Part shown: in pieces, positions 1 to 5,702 of the stretch
Layout: each line of letters starts with the position of its first letter
Position numbering within the stretch: the stretch's first letter is position 1
Source of the DNA: REEB426 sp964551975
GTDB lineage: Bacteria > Actinomycetota > Actinomycetes > S36-B12
Length of the DNA: 14,305 nucleotides
NCBI GenBank assembly: GCA_964551975.1
Contig: CAZKFI010000062.1
Location: forward strand, 1-14,305
Reading direction: 5' to 3'
Translations under genes and position numbers: made by a program
The notes under the pieces: model-generated
Databases searched by the model: none
Seen by the model: only the letters and a program-made list of their open reading frames with translations
Told to the model about the DNA's origin: nothing

Positions 1-244
1 CCTGCACCTCCGGGCATGGTTGGAGCACTTCAGCGAGTTCCACCTCACCGACCAGTACCTCGTACACACCCTGGCTCGATTCGTCGTGCTCAATGCCGAG
101 TGCAGTCGAAGCATTGCCTTGTGGATCCAGGTCGACGACTAGGACGCGCAGCCCTTCCTGAGCCAGGGCTACGGCAACGTTCACTGATGTGGTGGTCTTG
201 CCAACCCCACCCTTCTGGTTGGCAACCGCGAAGATGCGGGTCAT
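1..244 (-). CDS. parA: ParA/Soj chromosome-partitioning ATPase, N-terminal part (gene runs off the left edge)
   Basis: Reading leftward from an ATG at 244, the frame gives MTRIFAVANQKGGVGKTTTS followed by VNVAVALAQEGLRVLVVDLD and PQGNASTALG. KGGVGKTT (residues 11-18) is the deviant Walker A of the ParA/MinD family, and VVDLDPQGNAST (about residues 36-47) is its Walker A' segment. ParA is a DNA-binding ATPase that moves ParB-bound origins apart. Only about 81 codons lie in the window; the rest, and presumably parB, lie to the left. GTGs at 253 and 265 are in frame, but ATG 244 is preceded by GGGGTGG, a plausible ribosome site, and an in-frame stop inside the parS site at 284-286 limits any longer start. 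The gene follows rsmG, the usual actinobacterial order. Confidence 0.93.
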   Translation of the reverse strand, partial: MTRIFAVANQKGGVGKTTTSVNVAVALAQEGLRVLVVDLDPQGNASTALGIEHDESSQGVYEVLVGEVELAEVLQPCPEVQ

Positions 245-280
245 GTGGGCCACCCCAATCCGCACGGGGAGCCTGGTTTG

Positions 281-294
281 GTTTCACGTGGAAC
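281..294 (+). promoter_or_regulatory. parS: parS-type ParB-binding site upstream of parA
   Basis: GTTTCACGTGGAAC differs from the palindromic parS core GTTTCACGTGAAAC at one position. The site lies about 37 bp upstream of the parA start codon, so ParB bound here could anchor the origin and also repress parA. The same 14-mer, in the opposite orientation, occurs at 1061-1074. That it is functional is inferred from sequence and position. Confidence 0.75.
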
Positions 295-311
295 TTCCCG
301 GGCATCCTCTG

Positions 312-359
312 GCCAGCCAAGACCAGCGGTGGTCCGCTCCTTGGTTTCCTTTGGCTGGC
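312..359. repeat. Nested inverted repeat between rsmG and parA
   Basis: GCCAGCCAA (312-320) and TTGGCTGGC (351-359) form a perfect 9-bp inverted repeat. Inside it AGCGG (325-329) and CCGCT (334-338) can form a second short stem. It lies just after the rsmG stop and before the parA-proximal parS site. It could be a terminator or processing structure of the rsmG transcript; there is no clear T-run after it. Confidence 0.4.
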
Positions 360-382
360 TACCCATGGCGCCATTCTGCCTG

Positions 383-1051
383 CTAGGCAGGGTTGATGCG
401 CACGCCCCAGATCACCGTGGTCTCGGGATCGACCACACCGCCCCCCACGGTCATTACGTGGAGTTCAGCCATACCCACTGCAGCAGCCTGCTGTCGCGCC
501 TGTTCGACTTCGGCACCGGCTGATTGACCCTTAAGGGCGACGAGTCGACCACCTACGCGCAGAAGTGGCGTAGTCCATCCGAGGAGTCGATCCAGTGGAG
601 CAACAGCGCGCGCCGTCACAACATCCACCGGTTGCCATTGTGGATCTCGTGCCAGGTCCTCTGCTCGCACCCGCTGCACCTGCACGCGCTCACCGATGCT
701 GCGGTCGGCGACCATGAGTTGTTGCAGGGTCAGCGTGAGGTAGTCGGCACGTCGCAGCAGCGGTTCAATCAAGGTCACGTGAACATCCGGACGTGTCATG
801 GCCCAGACAAGTCCCGGAAGGCCTGCTCCAGAACCAACGTCGGCGATTCGATCGCCACTTCGGATGAGATCCACTGCGGGATCGGCCACCACGGCGCAGT
901 TCAGAATGTGCCGTGACCAGATTCGGCTGACCTCACGTGGGCCGAGGAGGCCCATTTGCACGCCGACTGTCCCAAGGAGTTCTGCGTACGTGGTCAGCAC
1001 GCCGCTGTACGGGGTAAGCCACCCGGGCAGTACTGGGGTGGGTTCAATCAT
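383..1051 (-). CDS. rsmG: 16S rRNA (guanine-N7)-methyltransferase RsmG (GidB)
   Basis: RsmG transfers a methyl group from S-adenosylmethionine to N7 of a guanine (G527, E. coli numbering) in the 530 loop of 16S rRNA. Its loss is known to give low-level streptomycin resistance in actinobacteria. The 222-residue length is typical. WSRHILNC (about residues 45-52) is the conserved N-terminal motif, IADVGSGAGLPG (69-80) is the SAM-binding glycine loop, and VTLIEPLLRRADYL is the following acidic strand. VVTARAVAPLDRLL is the family's conserved ARA segment. The ATG at 1051 lies only 9 bp from a parS site and has no clear Shine-Dalgarno sequence. A short hairpin (376-380 with 386-390) flanks the stop codon. 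The gene sits between jag and parA. Confidence 0.95.
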   Translation of the reverse strand: MIEPTPVLPGWLTPYSGVLTTYAELLGTVGVQMGLLGPREVSRIWSRHILNCAVVADPAVDLIRSGDRIADVGSGAGLPGLVWAMTRPDVHVTLIEPLLRRADYLTLTLQQLMVADRSIGERVQVQRVRAEDLARDPQWQPVDVVTARAVAPLDRLLGWTTPLLRVGGRLVALKGQSAGAEVEQARQQAAAVGMAELHVMTVGGGVVDPETTVIWGVRINPA

Positions 1052-1059
1052 GGCGCCAC

Positions 1060-1075
1060 TGTTCCACGTGAAACA
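1060..1075. promoter_or_regulatory. parS: parS site in the rsmG leader
   Basis: TGTTCCACGTGAAACA matches the 16-bp Bacillus subtilis parS consensus TGTTNCACGTGAAACA at every position. It lies 9 bp upstream of the rsmG ATG, between jag and rsmG. ParB binding here would nucleate the origin-proximal partition complex. Its core is the reverse complement of the site at 281-294. Confidence 0.88.
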
Positions 1076-1100
1076 TCCCCGGCTTGAAGCATTTTGGGGA

Positions 1101-1649
1101 CTAGGTCGTGACCACCGTCGCGCTGATCACGATGTAGCGCCTGGGCTCCTCACCCTCTGAGGCACTGGACATTCCTGCGGCAGCGACAGCGTCGTGCACC
1201 ACCTTGCGCTCGAACGCAGTCATCGGCTCTAGGGCCACGGGTTCTCCGGAGGTACGAACGCGGTTCACCGCCTCAGTGGCGAGTTCCTGCAGCGCCGTGC
1301 GTCGAGCCGCCCGGTATCCGGCAATATCCAGCATCAATCGAGAACGTTCACCTGTGGCTTGCGTCGCCGCTAGGCGGGTCAGTTCCTGGAGCGCGTTGAG
1401 TACGGCACCGTCGGCACCAACCAGGGATTGCAGATCTCCTGGCTTCGCCTCCAATATCGACACCATGGCGCGATTACCTTCCACATCAATGTCGATGTCG
1501 CCGTCAAGGTCGAGGATGTCTAAAAACCCCTCGAGGTAATCCGCTGCAGCATCGCCCTCCTGGACGAGCAGGCTGGCATCCTCCACGTGATCTGACGTGG
1601 AGGCCGCCTCCGTTGAAGACGTCGCTGCTGAGGATTCGTGGTCAGTCAT
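1101..1649 (-). CDS. jag: KhpB/Jag family RNA-binding protein (KH and R3H domains)
   Basis: This small RNA-binding protein (KhpB, EloR or Jag) works with KhpA and is linked in Gram-positives to cell elongation and post-transcriptional control. The first 35 or so residues are acidic, serine/alanine-rich and probably disordered. A KH-like domain spans about 36-113, with SLVGADGAVLNAL (75-87) as the GxxG loop region. The R3H motif is R148-KVV-H152, followed by the usual glutamate-rich turn and PRRYIVI end. The long Jag_N domain of firmicute proteins is absent, as is usual in actinobacteria; 182 residues is normal. The ATG at 1649 has a strong AAGGAGA ribosome site (1652-1658). A 9-bp hairpin stands just upstream, over the yidC stop. 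Confidence 0.92.
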   Translation of the reverse strand: MTDHESSAATSSTEAASTSDHVEDASLLVQEGDAAADYLEGFLDILDLDGDIDIDVEGNRAMVSILEAKPGDLQSLVGADGAVLNALQELTRLAATQATGERSRLMLDIAGYRAARRTALQELATEAVNRVRTSGEPVALEPMTAFERKVVHDAVAAAGMSSASEGEEPRRYIVISATVVTT

Positions 1650-1662
1650 GGTTCTCCTTGGA

Positions 1663-1689
1663 TCCTGATCCGCTACTGCGGGATCAGGA
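1663..1689 (-). promoter_or_regulatory. Perfect hairpin at the yidC-jag junction
   Basis: TCCTGATCC (1663-1671) and GGATCAGGA (1681-1689) are a perfect 9-bp inverted repeat with a 9-nt loop. In the leftward transcript the hairpin contains the yidC stop codon (1684-1686) and ends 4 nt before the jag Shine-Dalgarno sequence. It may tune jag translation or act as an RNA-processing or partial termination point. No T-run follows, so a strong intrinsic terminator is unlikely. Confidence 0.6.
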
Positions 1690-2616
1690 GGACTTGCCGG
1701 GCTTGCGCCGGCTGCGTGTGCTCTTCTTTGGTTGGTTCCTGGGTGGCGGTGGTTGTTCGACTTGGGGGGGCTCAGGCGGTGGCGGTGCCTTCTTGGCCCT
1801 GCGTGCTTCTTTCGCGGCGAAGGCTGGGGTGCCTGGCTGTGGGTTATTCCGGATGACCCAGAACTGCTGAGCCATGGACCACAGGTTCGTGGTGAACCAG
1901 TAGATCAGCACGCCGACGGGGAAATTGATGCCACCGACGGCGAAGACCAAGGGAAACACGTAGAGCAGGATTTTTTGCTGCCGCACCATCGGGTTGTCCG
2001 GTGCGCTGTTCTTCACGATGAGTTGGCGTTGGGTGAGGAACGTGGTGACGGTCATCAAAATGATGAGAATGAAAGCCAACACGCGGGTCGCAGTCGGCAT
2101 GGGTGTCTCGTCGGCGTTCATGAACGTGCCGTATAGAGGTACGCCGAAGAGCTCCGCGTTCTTGGCCTGCGGCAGCAGGTCTTGGTACTGGGCCCAGGCG
2201 AACACCCCTGGAGGGGTGTAACCAGGATCGTCCGGGTTGTACATCGCGATGCCCTGCAGCACGGTGAACAACGCGAAGAAGATGGGGGCCTGCAGGAGGA
2301 TCGGCAGGCAGGAGGCCAGGGGATTGGTACCGGTTTCCCGGTACAACTTCATCATCTCCTGGGATTGCCGCTCCCTATCCCCCGCGTACTTCTTTTGGAT
2401 CTCCTTCATCTGCGGCTGGATCAACTGCAAATTCCGTTGAGACTTGATCTGCTTCACGAACAGCGGGATGAGCAGAATTCGGATGACGATGACCAGGCCC
2501 ACGATTGAGAGGGCCCAGGTCCAGCCACTGGCTGGATCCATGAACGTGCTCAAAACCTGGTGGAACTGGACGAGGATCCAGCTCACGCCGTTCTTCAGCC
2601 AATCGAGGATGAACAT
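1684..2616 (-). CDS. yidC: YidC/Oxa1 family membrane protein insertase
   Basis: YidC inserts and folds membrane proteins, alone or with SecYEG. The 310-residue protein is of the short Gram-positive type, without the large periplasmic domain of Proteobacteria. A membrane segment at about 34-54 carries the groove arginine (IRILLIP, R46). A cytoplasmic coiled hairpin follows (QIKSQRNLQLIQPQMKEIQKKY), then NPLASCLPILLQAPIFFALF, the conserved core segment. Further hydrophobic segments lie near RVLAFILIILMTVTTFL, ILLYVFPLVFAVG and VLIYWFTTNLWSMAQQ. The C-terminus is a proline-rich then strongly basic tail (PPPPEPP to KPGKSS), of the kind that helps ribosome contact. The ATG at 2616 follows a GGACGGAG ribosome site and lies 18 bp after yidD. 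Confidence 0.96.
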   Translation of the reverse strand: MFILDWLKNGVSWILVQFHQVLSTFMDPASGWTWALSIVGLVIVIRILLIPLFVKQIKSQRNLQLIQPQMKEIQKKYAGDRERQSQEMMKLYRETGTNPLASCLPILLQAPIFFALFTVLQGIAMYNPDDPGYTPPGVFAWAQYQDLLPQAKNAELFGVPLYGTFMNADETPMPTATRVLAFILIILMTVTTFLTQRQLIVKNSAPDNPMVRQQKILLYVFPLVFAVGGINFPVGVLIYWFTTNLWSMAQQFWVIRNNPQPGTPAFAAKEARRAKKAPPPPEPPQVEQPPPPRNQPKKSTRSRRKPGKSS

Positions 2617-2634
2617 CGGCTCCGTCCAGGGTGA

Positions 2635-2970
2635 TCAGGAAGTGGGTCGTGGTCTGCCGTCAGGAAGTATGTCGGGTCGCCATGAACCGCGGTGCGGGAC
2701 GGGGTCAATTCCACCACGGTTCCATGGATTGCAACGCAGTAACCGCCAACCAGCCAGGAGAACACCCTTCGCTGACCCATGCGTTGCGATGGACTGCTGC
2801 GCATAAGCCGAGCAGCTTGGATAGAAACGACAGCTGGCGGGCAGCAGCGGTGAGATCGCTAGCCGGTACATGGCGATGGCCCCGATGAGTAACCAGGCGA
2901 TCGGCCAACCAAGTGTGTGGTCCCAGACCCACAGCACACCATCAAGGCCCCTACGTAGGTACGTCGTCAT
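2635..2970 (-). CDS. yidD: Membrane protein insertion efficiency factor YidD
   Basis: YidD is a small inner-face membrane protein that assists YidC-dependent insertion. The 111-residue product has the family signature YRLAISPLLPASCRFYPSCS (35-54), with the conserved cysteines C47 and C53, then SAYAQQSIATHG and RLLRCNPWNRGGIDPVP with C80. A hydrophobic amphipathic N-terminal segment lies at about 20-35. The gene sits between rnpA (30 bp upstream) and yidC (18 bp downstream), its standard position, and is probably cotranscribed with both. The ATG at 2970 is the first usable start; the upstream GTG and ATG near it are out of frame. No strong ribosome site is seen. Confidence 0.95.
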   Translation of the reverse strand: MTTYLRRGLDGVLWVWDHTLGWPIAWLLIGAIAMYRLAISPLLPASCRFYPSCSAYAQQSIATHGSAKGVLLAGWRLLRCNPWNRGGIDPVPHRGSWRPDILPDGRPRPTS

Positions 2971-3000
2971 TGCGGCTCTGTCGTCACGGTGGATCCATCG

Positions 3001-3375
3001 TCATTGGTTTACCACCAGTCCGGCACGGGACAGGACTGCATGAAGGTCAGCGATGAGCAGGGGCCAAGAACGTTCGCCCGCACCTGGTAACGCTCGTAGG
3101 ACGATGAGTGCCTCATTGTTGATCTGGGGGATGAACTCACGCATCGCGTGGCGGATACGGCGCGCCACACGGTGTCGTTGGACCGCATTGCCGACCGCCT
3201 TGTTGACGACAACACCGACCCGGGGCGGGTCCGTGGCGCCAGAGTTCACCGCACCAACATCGTTGTGAGAAAGCAACGCATGGAGGACGATGACGCCTGA
3301 CTTGTAACGAATGCCAAAACGTGTGGTGTGGGCGAAGTCAGTTGACCGCCGTAATCGTTGGCTGGCCGGCAACAT
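3001..3375 (-). CDS. rnpA: Ribonuclease P protein component
   Basis: RnpA is the protein subunit that binds the RNase P RNA and aids removal of the 5' leader from precursor tRNAs. The 124-residue length fits the family. The N-terminus LPASQRLRRSTDFAHTTRFG aligns with the usual LPxxxRLRRxxDF opening. The RNR signature is RVGVVVNKAVGNAVQRHRVA (52-71), followed by RRIRHAMRE; here the usual RN of the motif reads RH. The gene lies 39 bp downstream of rpmH and is probably cotranscribed with it, linking ribosome and tRNA maturation. Confidence 0.95.
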   Translation of the reverse strand: MLPASQRLRRSTDFAHTTRFGIRYKSGVIVLHALLSHNDVGAVNSGATDPPRVGVVVNKAVGNAVQRHRVARRIRHAMREFIPQINNEALIVLRALPGAGERSWPLLIADLHAVLSRAGLVVNQ

Positions 3376-3414
3376 CAGGACCCCAGGTGCAGACTCACGT
3401 CTGCGGGTGACGGA

Positions 3415-3549
3415 TCAGGCAGAAAGACGGGTGCGGCCCTTTGAGCGCCGCGCCGCGAGGATCGCACGCCCTGCGCGCGTGCGCATACGTGCTCGGAAAC
3501 CATGCGTCTTGGCGCGCCTACGGTTGTTCGGTTGGAAGGTGCGCTTCAT
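3415..3549 (-). CDS. rpmH: 50S ribosomal protein L34
   Basis: L34 is a small, highly basic protein of the large ribosomal subunit. The product is 44 residues, the family's normal length, opening MKRTFQPNNRRRAKTHGFRA and ending RRSKGRTRLSA. The frame is open upstream to an ATG at 3600, but those residues (MVLAHLTDRSQVRTLPG) are unlike any L34, so the ATG at 3549 is chosen. There is no clear Shine-Dalgarno sequence; instead a good promoter -10 lies 7 nt before the ATG, suggesting a leaderless mRNA. It is the first gene of the leftward rpmH-rnpA-yidD-yidC cluster. Confidence 0.96.
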   Translation of the reverse strand: MKRTFQPNNRRRAKTHGFRARMRTRAGRAILAARRSKGRTRLSA

Positions 3550-3556
3550 GCCTGGG

Positions 3557-3585
3557 AGCGTACGTACCTGGGACCGATCGGTCAA
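3557..3585 (-). promoter_or_regulatory. rpmH promoter (leaderless type)
   Basis: Reading the minus strand, TTGACC (3585-3580) is followed by a 17-bp spacer and TACGCT (3562-3557), a good vegetative -35/-10 pair. The ATG of rpmH begins 7 nt after the -10, so transcription should start at or within a base or two of the start codon. The perfect palindrome GACCGATCGGTC (3572-3583) overlaps the -35 and the start of the spacer. Confidence 0.65.
3572..3583. promoter_or_regulatory. 12-bp perfect palindrome over the rpmH promoter
   Basis: GACCGATCGGTC is its own reverse complement. It covers part of the -35 and the upstream spacer of the proposed rpmH promoter, where a bound repressor would block RNA polymerase. 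The binding protein, if any, is unknown. Confidence 0.4.
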
Positions 3586-3600
3586 ATGGGCCAAGACCAC

Positions 3601-3639
3601 CCACAGGCTTACTCACCCGACTTGTCAGGCACCACAGGC
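3601..3639. repeat. Pair of CCACAGGC octamers upstream of rpmH
   Basis: CCACAGGC occurs at 3601-3608 and 3632-3639, 31 bp apart (about three helical turns). The same octamer is paired upstream of gyrB. A shared regulator is possible but not shown. Confidence 0.35.
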
Positions 3640-3644
3640 CTGAC
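3624..3644. repeat. 7-bp inverted repeat in the rpmH-dnaA intergenic region
   Basis: GTCAGGC (3624-3630), a 7-nt spacer and GCCTGAC (3638-3644) form a perfect inverted repeat, about 40 bp upstream of the rpmH -35. It could be an operator or a cruciform-prone element. It overlaps one of the CCACAGGC octamers (3632-3639). Confidence 0.4.
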
Positions 3645-3715
3645 TAGCGTCTAGGCCCGCACCACGAAGTCACGGGACGTGAAGCTCACGGGATCCAGAC
3701 GACCATGTGCACACC

Positions 3716-3736
3716 TGTTGACAAGGATGTGGACAA
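3716..3736 (-). promoter_or_regulatory. DnaA boxes in the dnaA upstream region
   Basis: TGTGGACAA (3728-3736) is the reverse complement of TTGTCCACA, the DnaA box preferred in Streptomyces-type actinobacteria. TGTTGACAA (3716-3724) is a second copy with one mismatch, 12 bp away in the same orientation. The second copy includes TTGACA (3718-3723), a perfect -35 hexamer, although no good -10 stands at the right distance. The arrangement suggests that DnaA represses its own gene. The rest of 3645-3816 shows nothing else I recognise. Confidence 0.65.
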
Positions 3737-3816
3737 GTTCACCAGAGATCCCAGATGTCCCACCAATGTTCACAGAGTCCTGTCCTGTTTTCCTGCGCTA
3801 ACCGGGGTGAGAGTCC

Positions 3817-5223
3817 ATGGCGGAGAGCTCCGAACTGCAGACCCTCTGGTCTGCTGCCCTGGACGCTCTCACCGAGGGCCAACTCACCGACTCCCAACGG
3901 GGGTTCGTGAACTTGGCGCAGCCAGTCGGCATCGTCGACAGCACAGCACTCATTGCCGTGCCCAATGACTTCACCCGCGACATCCTGGAAACCCGTCTGC
4001 AGCCCATGCTGGCTGAGGCCCTCTCGCAGGCCCTAGGTCGAGATATCCGACTCGCCGTGACGGTGGACCCAAGCATGACGGTGTCCACCGACGAGTTGGA
4101 AATTTTGGTTCGTGAGGAAGGCAACGAGGCTGTTGTCGAGCCCGTGATCCGCCCTGGCACTGGATCACCCGGTACCAAGGTTGAGGACGCCCGACTCAAC
4201 GCCAAGTACACGTTCGAGTCATTCGTCATTGGCGCCAGTAACCGTTTTGCCCATGCCGCAGCGGTCGCCGTTGCTGAACAACCTGCCCGCGCCTACAACC
4301 CACTGTTCATCTACGGGGGTTCTGGGCTGGGCAAGACGCATCTGCTCCATGCCATCGGTCACTACGCCCGAACGCTGTATTCGGGCATGCGCGTGCGGTA
4401 CGTGAGCTCTGAAGAGTTCACCAACGAATTCATCAACAGCATCCGAGACGACAAAGCTGCCGCGTTCCAACGTCGCTATCGCGATGTCGACGTCCTGCTC
4501 GTCGATGACATTCAATTCCTGAGTGGCAAAGTACAAACCCAGGAAGAGTTCTTTCACACCTTCAACACCCTGCATAACTCGAATAAGCAGATCGTGGTCA
4601 CCTCGGATCTGCCACCAAAGCAACTCCAAGACTTCGAGGACAGGATGCGGTCAAGGTTCGAATGGGGCTTGATCACCGACGTGCAGCCACCTGACCTGGA
4701 AACCCGCATTGCCATCCTGCGTAAGAAGAGTGCTCAGGAACGCATCGTCGCGCCGCCGGAAGTACTGGAGTTCATCGCCTCCAAGATCGCGACCAATATC
4801 CGTGAGTTGGAAGGTGCCCTCATCCGGGTTACGGCGTTTGCCTCGTTGAACCGGCAACCGGTTGACCTTCCCCTGACAGAGAACGTGATGCGTCACCTGT
4901 TTCCTTCCGATGAGGGCCCAGAGATCACAGTTGGTCAGATCATGGCGGCCACCGCCTCTTACTTCGGGGTCACGATCGATGACCTGTGCGGGAGTAGTCG
5001 CTCAAGAGTCCTGGTCACCGCTCGCCAAATCGCGATGTACCTCTGCCGGGAACTCACTGACCTATCCCTGCCGAAGATCGGACAGGCGTTTGGTGGACGA
5101 GACCACACCACCGTGATGCATGCCGACCGGAAGATTCGCCAACTCATGGCTGAGCGACGCAGTTTGTTTAATCAGGTCACGGACCTCACCAGTCGTATCA
5201 AATCTCAACCACGAACCGTCTAG
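3817..5223 (+). CDS. dnaA: Chromosomal replication initiator protein DnaA
   Basis: DnaA is the AAA+ ATPase that binds DnaA boxes at oriC, melts the origin and starts helicase loading. Domain I is about 1-85. Domain II is a short acidic linker (about 86-125), so the 468 residues are fewer than in Streptomyces or mycobacteria. Domain III opens LNAKYTFESFVIGASNRFAH, with Walker A GGSGLGKT (167-174), Walker B LLVDDIQ (227-233) and MRSRFEWG around the arginine finger. Domain IV carries the DNA-binding helix-turn-helix and the signature GRDHTTVMHA (427-436). The ATG at 3817 follows GGGGTGAGAG, an adequate ribosome site. Transcription is divergent from rpmH. Autoregulation is likely through the DnaA boxes at 3716-3736. 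Confidence 0.98.
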   Translation: MAESSELQTLWSAALDALTEGQLTDSQRGFVNLAQPVGIVDSTALIAVPNDFTRDILETRLQPMLAEALSQALGRDIRLAVTVDPSMTVSTDELEILVREEGNEAVVEPVIRPGTGSPGTKVEDARLNAKYTFESFVIGASNRFAHAAAVAVAEQPARAYNPLFIYGGSGLGKTHLLHAIGHYARTLYSGMRVRYVSSEEFTNEFINSIRDDKAAAFQRRYRDVDVLLVDDIQFLSGKVQTQEEFFHTFNTLHNSNKQIVVTSDLPPKQLQDFEDRMRSRFEWGLITDVQPPDLETRIAILRKKSAQERIVAPPEVLEFIASKIATNIRELEGALIRVTAFASLNRQPVDLPLTENVMRHLFPSDEGPEITVGQIMAATASYFGVTIDDLCGSSRSRVLVTARQIAMYLCRELTDLSLPKIGQAFGGRDHTTVMHADRKIRQLMAERRSLFNQVTDLTSRIKSQPRTV

Positions 5224-5249
5224 TCACACTCATCACTTTCGTCCCCATA

Positions 5250-5270
5250 TGTGGATAAGTCTGTGGATAG
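5250..5270 (-). promoter_or_regulatory. Tandem DnaA boxes
   Basis: TGTGGATAA (5250-5258) is a perfect TTATCCACA box on the minus strand. TGTGGATAG (5262-5270) is a one-mismatch copy 12 bp away in the same orientation, allowing cooperative binding of adjacent DnaA molecules. Confidence 0.85.
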
Positions 5271-5355
5271 TGCTTTGCTTGACGATGAACGCTGCTCATA
5301 GATCGTTGACCTCAGTGAATTCTTGATGACGGTAGATCCCCAACTGAGGAAATCC

Positions 5356-5393
5356 TGTGGAGAACTTCCTGAATTCCGCGACCTTTATCCACA
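5356..5393. promoter_or_regulatory. Oppositely oriented DnaA boxes
   Basis: TGTGGAGAA (5356-5364, minus, one mismatch) and TTATCCACA (5385-5393, plus, perfect) stand 29 bp apart in opposite orientation. Box orientation in oriC changes from mainly minus on the dnaA side to plus on the dnaN side at this point. Confidence 0.78.
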
Positions 5394-5517
5394 AGTTGTC
5401 CCGATGTCACTGCCCGAAACGCCCCGATCGGATGACCTGAGCTGGGTTATCCCAGATATTCCACAGTCCCAGGACGTCCCATACACACTGCATCAACAGC
5501 GAAACATGCGGAATTTC

Positions 5518-5539
5518 GGGGAAAATCTCACGTTTCCCC
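5518..5539. repeat. 7-bp inverted repeat inside oriC
   Basis: GGGGAAA (5518-5524) and TTTCCCC (5533-5539) are perfect complements around an 8-nt centre. The repeat ends one base before the degenerate DnaA box at 5541. A second, smaller repeat, CTGGG-TTAT-CCCAG, lies at 5442-5455. Either could bind a dimeric protein or extrude as a hairpin during melting. Confidence 0.45.
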
Positions 5540-5540
5540 A

Positions 5541-5565
5541 GTTTCCACAGCACCTACTACGACGA
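5541..5565 (+). promoter_or_regulatory. Candidate DnaA box plus DnaA-trio unwinding element
   Basis: GTTTCCACA (5541-5549; two mismatches to the box) is followed by a 4-nt spacer and CTACTA (5554-5559), then CGACGA. On the other strand this reads as 3'-GAT-GAT trinucleotides, the DnaA-trio pattern known from the Bacillus subtilis origin, where a box, a short GC spacer and CTACTA repeats also occur. Only the first two trios fit well, and the following sequence is not AT-rich, so this is tentative. Confidence 0.4.
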
Positions 5566-5702
5566 TGAACGTCTCATCCTGTCCTCACTCGACGAACAAC
5601 GGCAGGGCCCCTGGGGAAACCCTCAAAAGGTCTCTTCTGCGGCATCCACCGGATTTCCTGGCACCGTCTTGACGAATATCGGTGGCCTGCAACACTGACG
5701 CC

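Larger units (their letters stand above)
5224..5702. other. oriC: Chromosomal replication origin (oriC), dnaA-dnaN intergenic region
   Basis: This gene-free stretch of about 480 bp between dnaA and dnaN is the usual oriC site in actinobacteria. It holds two perfect TTATCCACA boxes (5250-5258 minus, 5385-5393 plus), two single-mismatch boxes (5262-5270 and 5356-5364, both minus) and weaker ones (5457-5465 and 5541-5549, both plus). Inverted repeats lie at 5442-5455 and 5518-5539. An 11-bp direct repeat, GACGATGAACG, occurs at 5281-5291 and 5561-5571. A possible DnaA-trio follows the last box. All flanking genes point away from this region, as expected of a bidirectional origin. No long AT-rich block stands out. 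Confidence 0.88.

Noticed and set aside
773..786. CACGTG core in rsmG resembling parS
   Set aside because: Only the core and a few flanking bases match the 14-bp parS; other CACGTG cores in the window are equally poor.
3798..4229. A 143-codon minus-strand frame opposite the dnaA 5' end
   Set aside because: Low-complexity serine/arginine-rich shadow of dnaA with no family resemblance.
5323..5568. An 81-codon open frame across oriC
   Set aside because: It runs through DnaA boxes and inverted repeats, has no ribosome site, no recognisable domain, and its residues follow box sequences. It is a chance frame in the origin.
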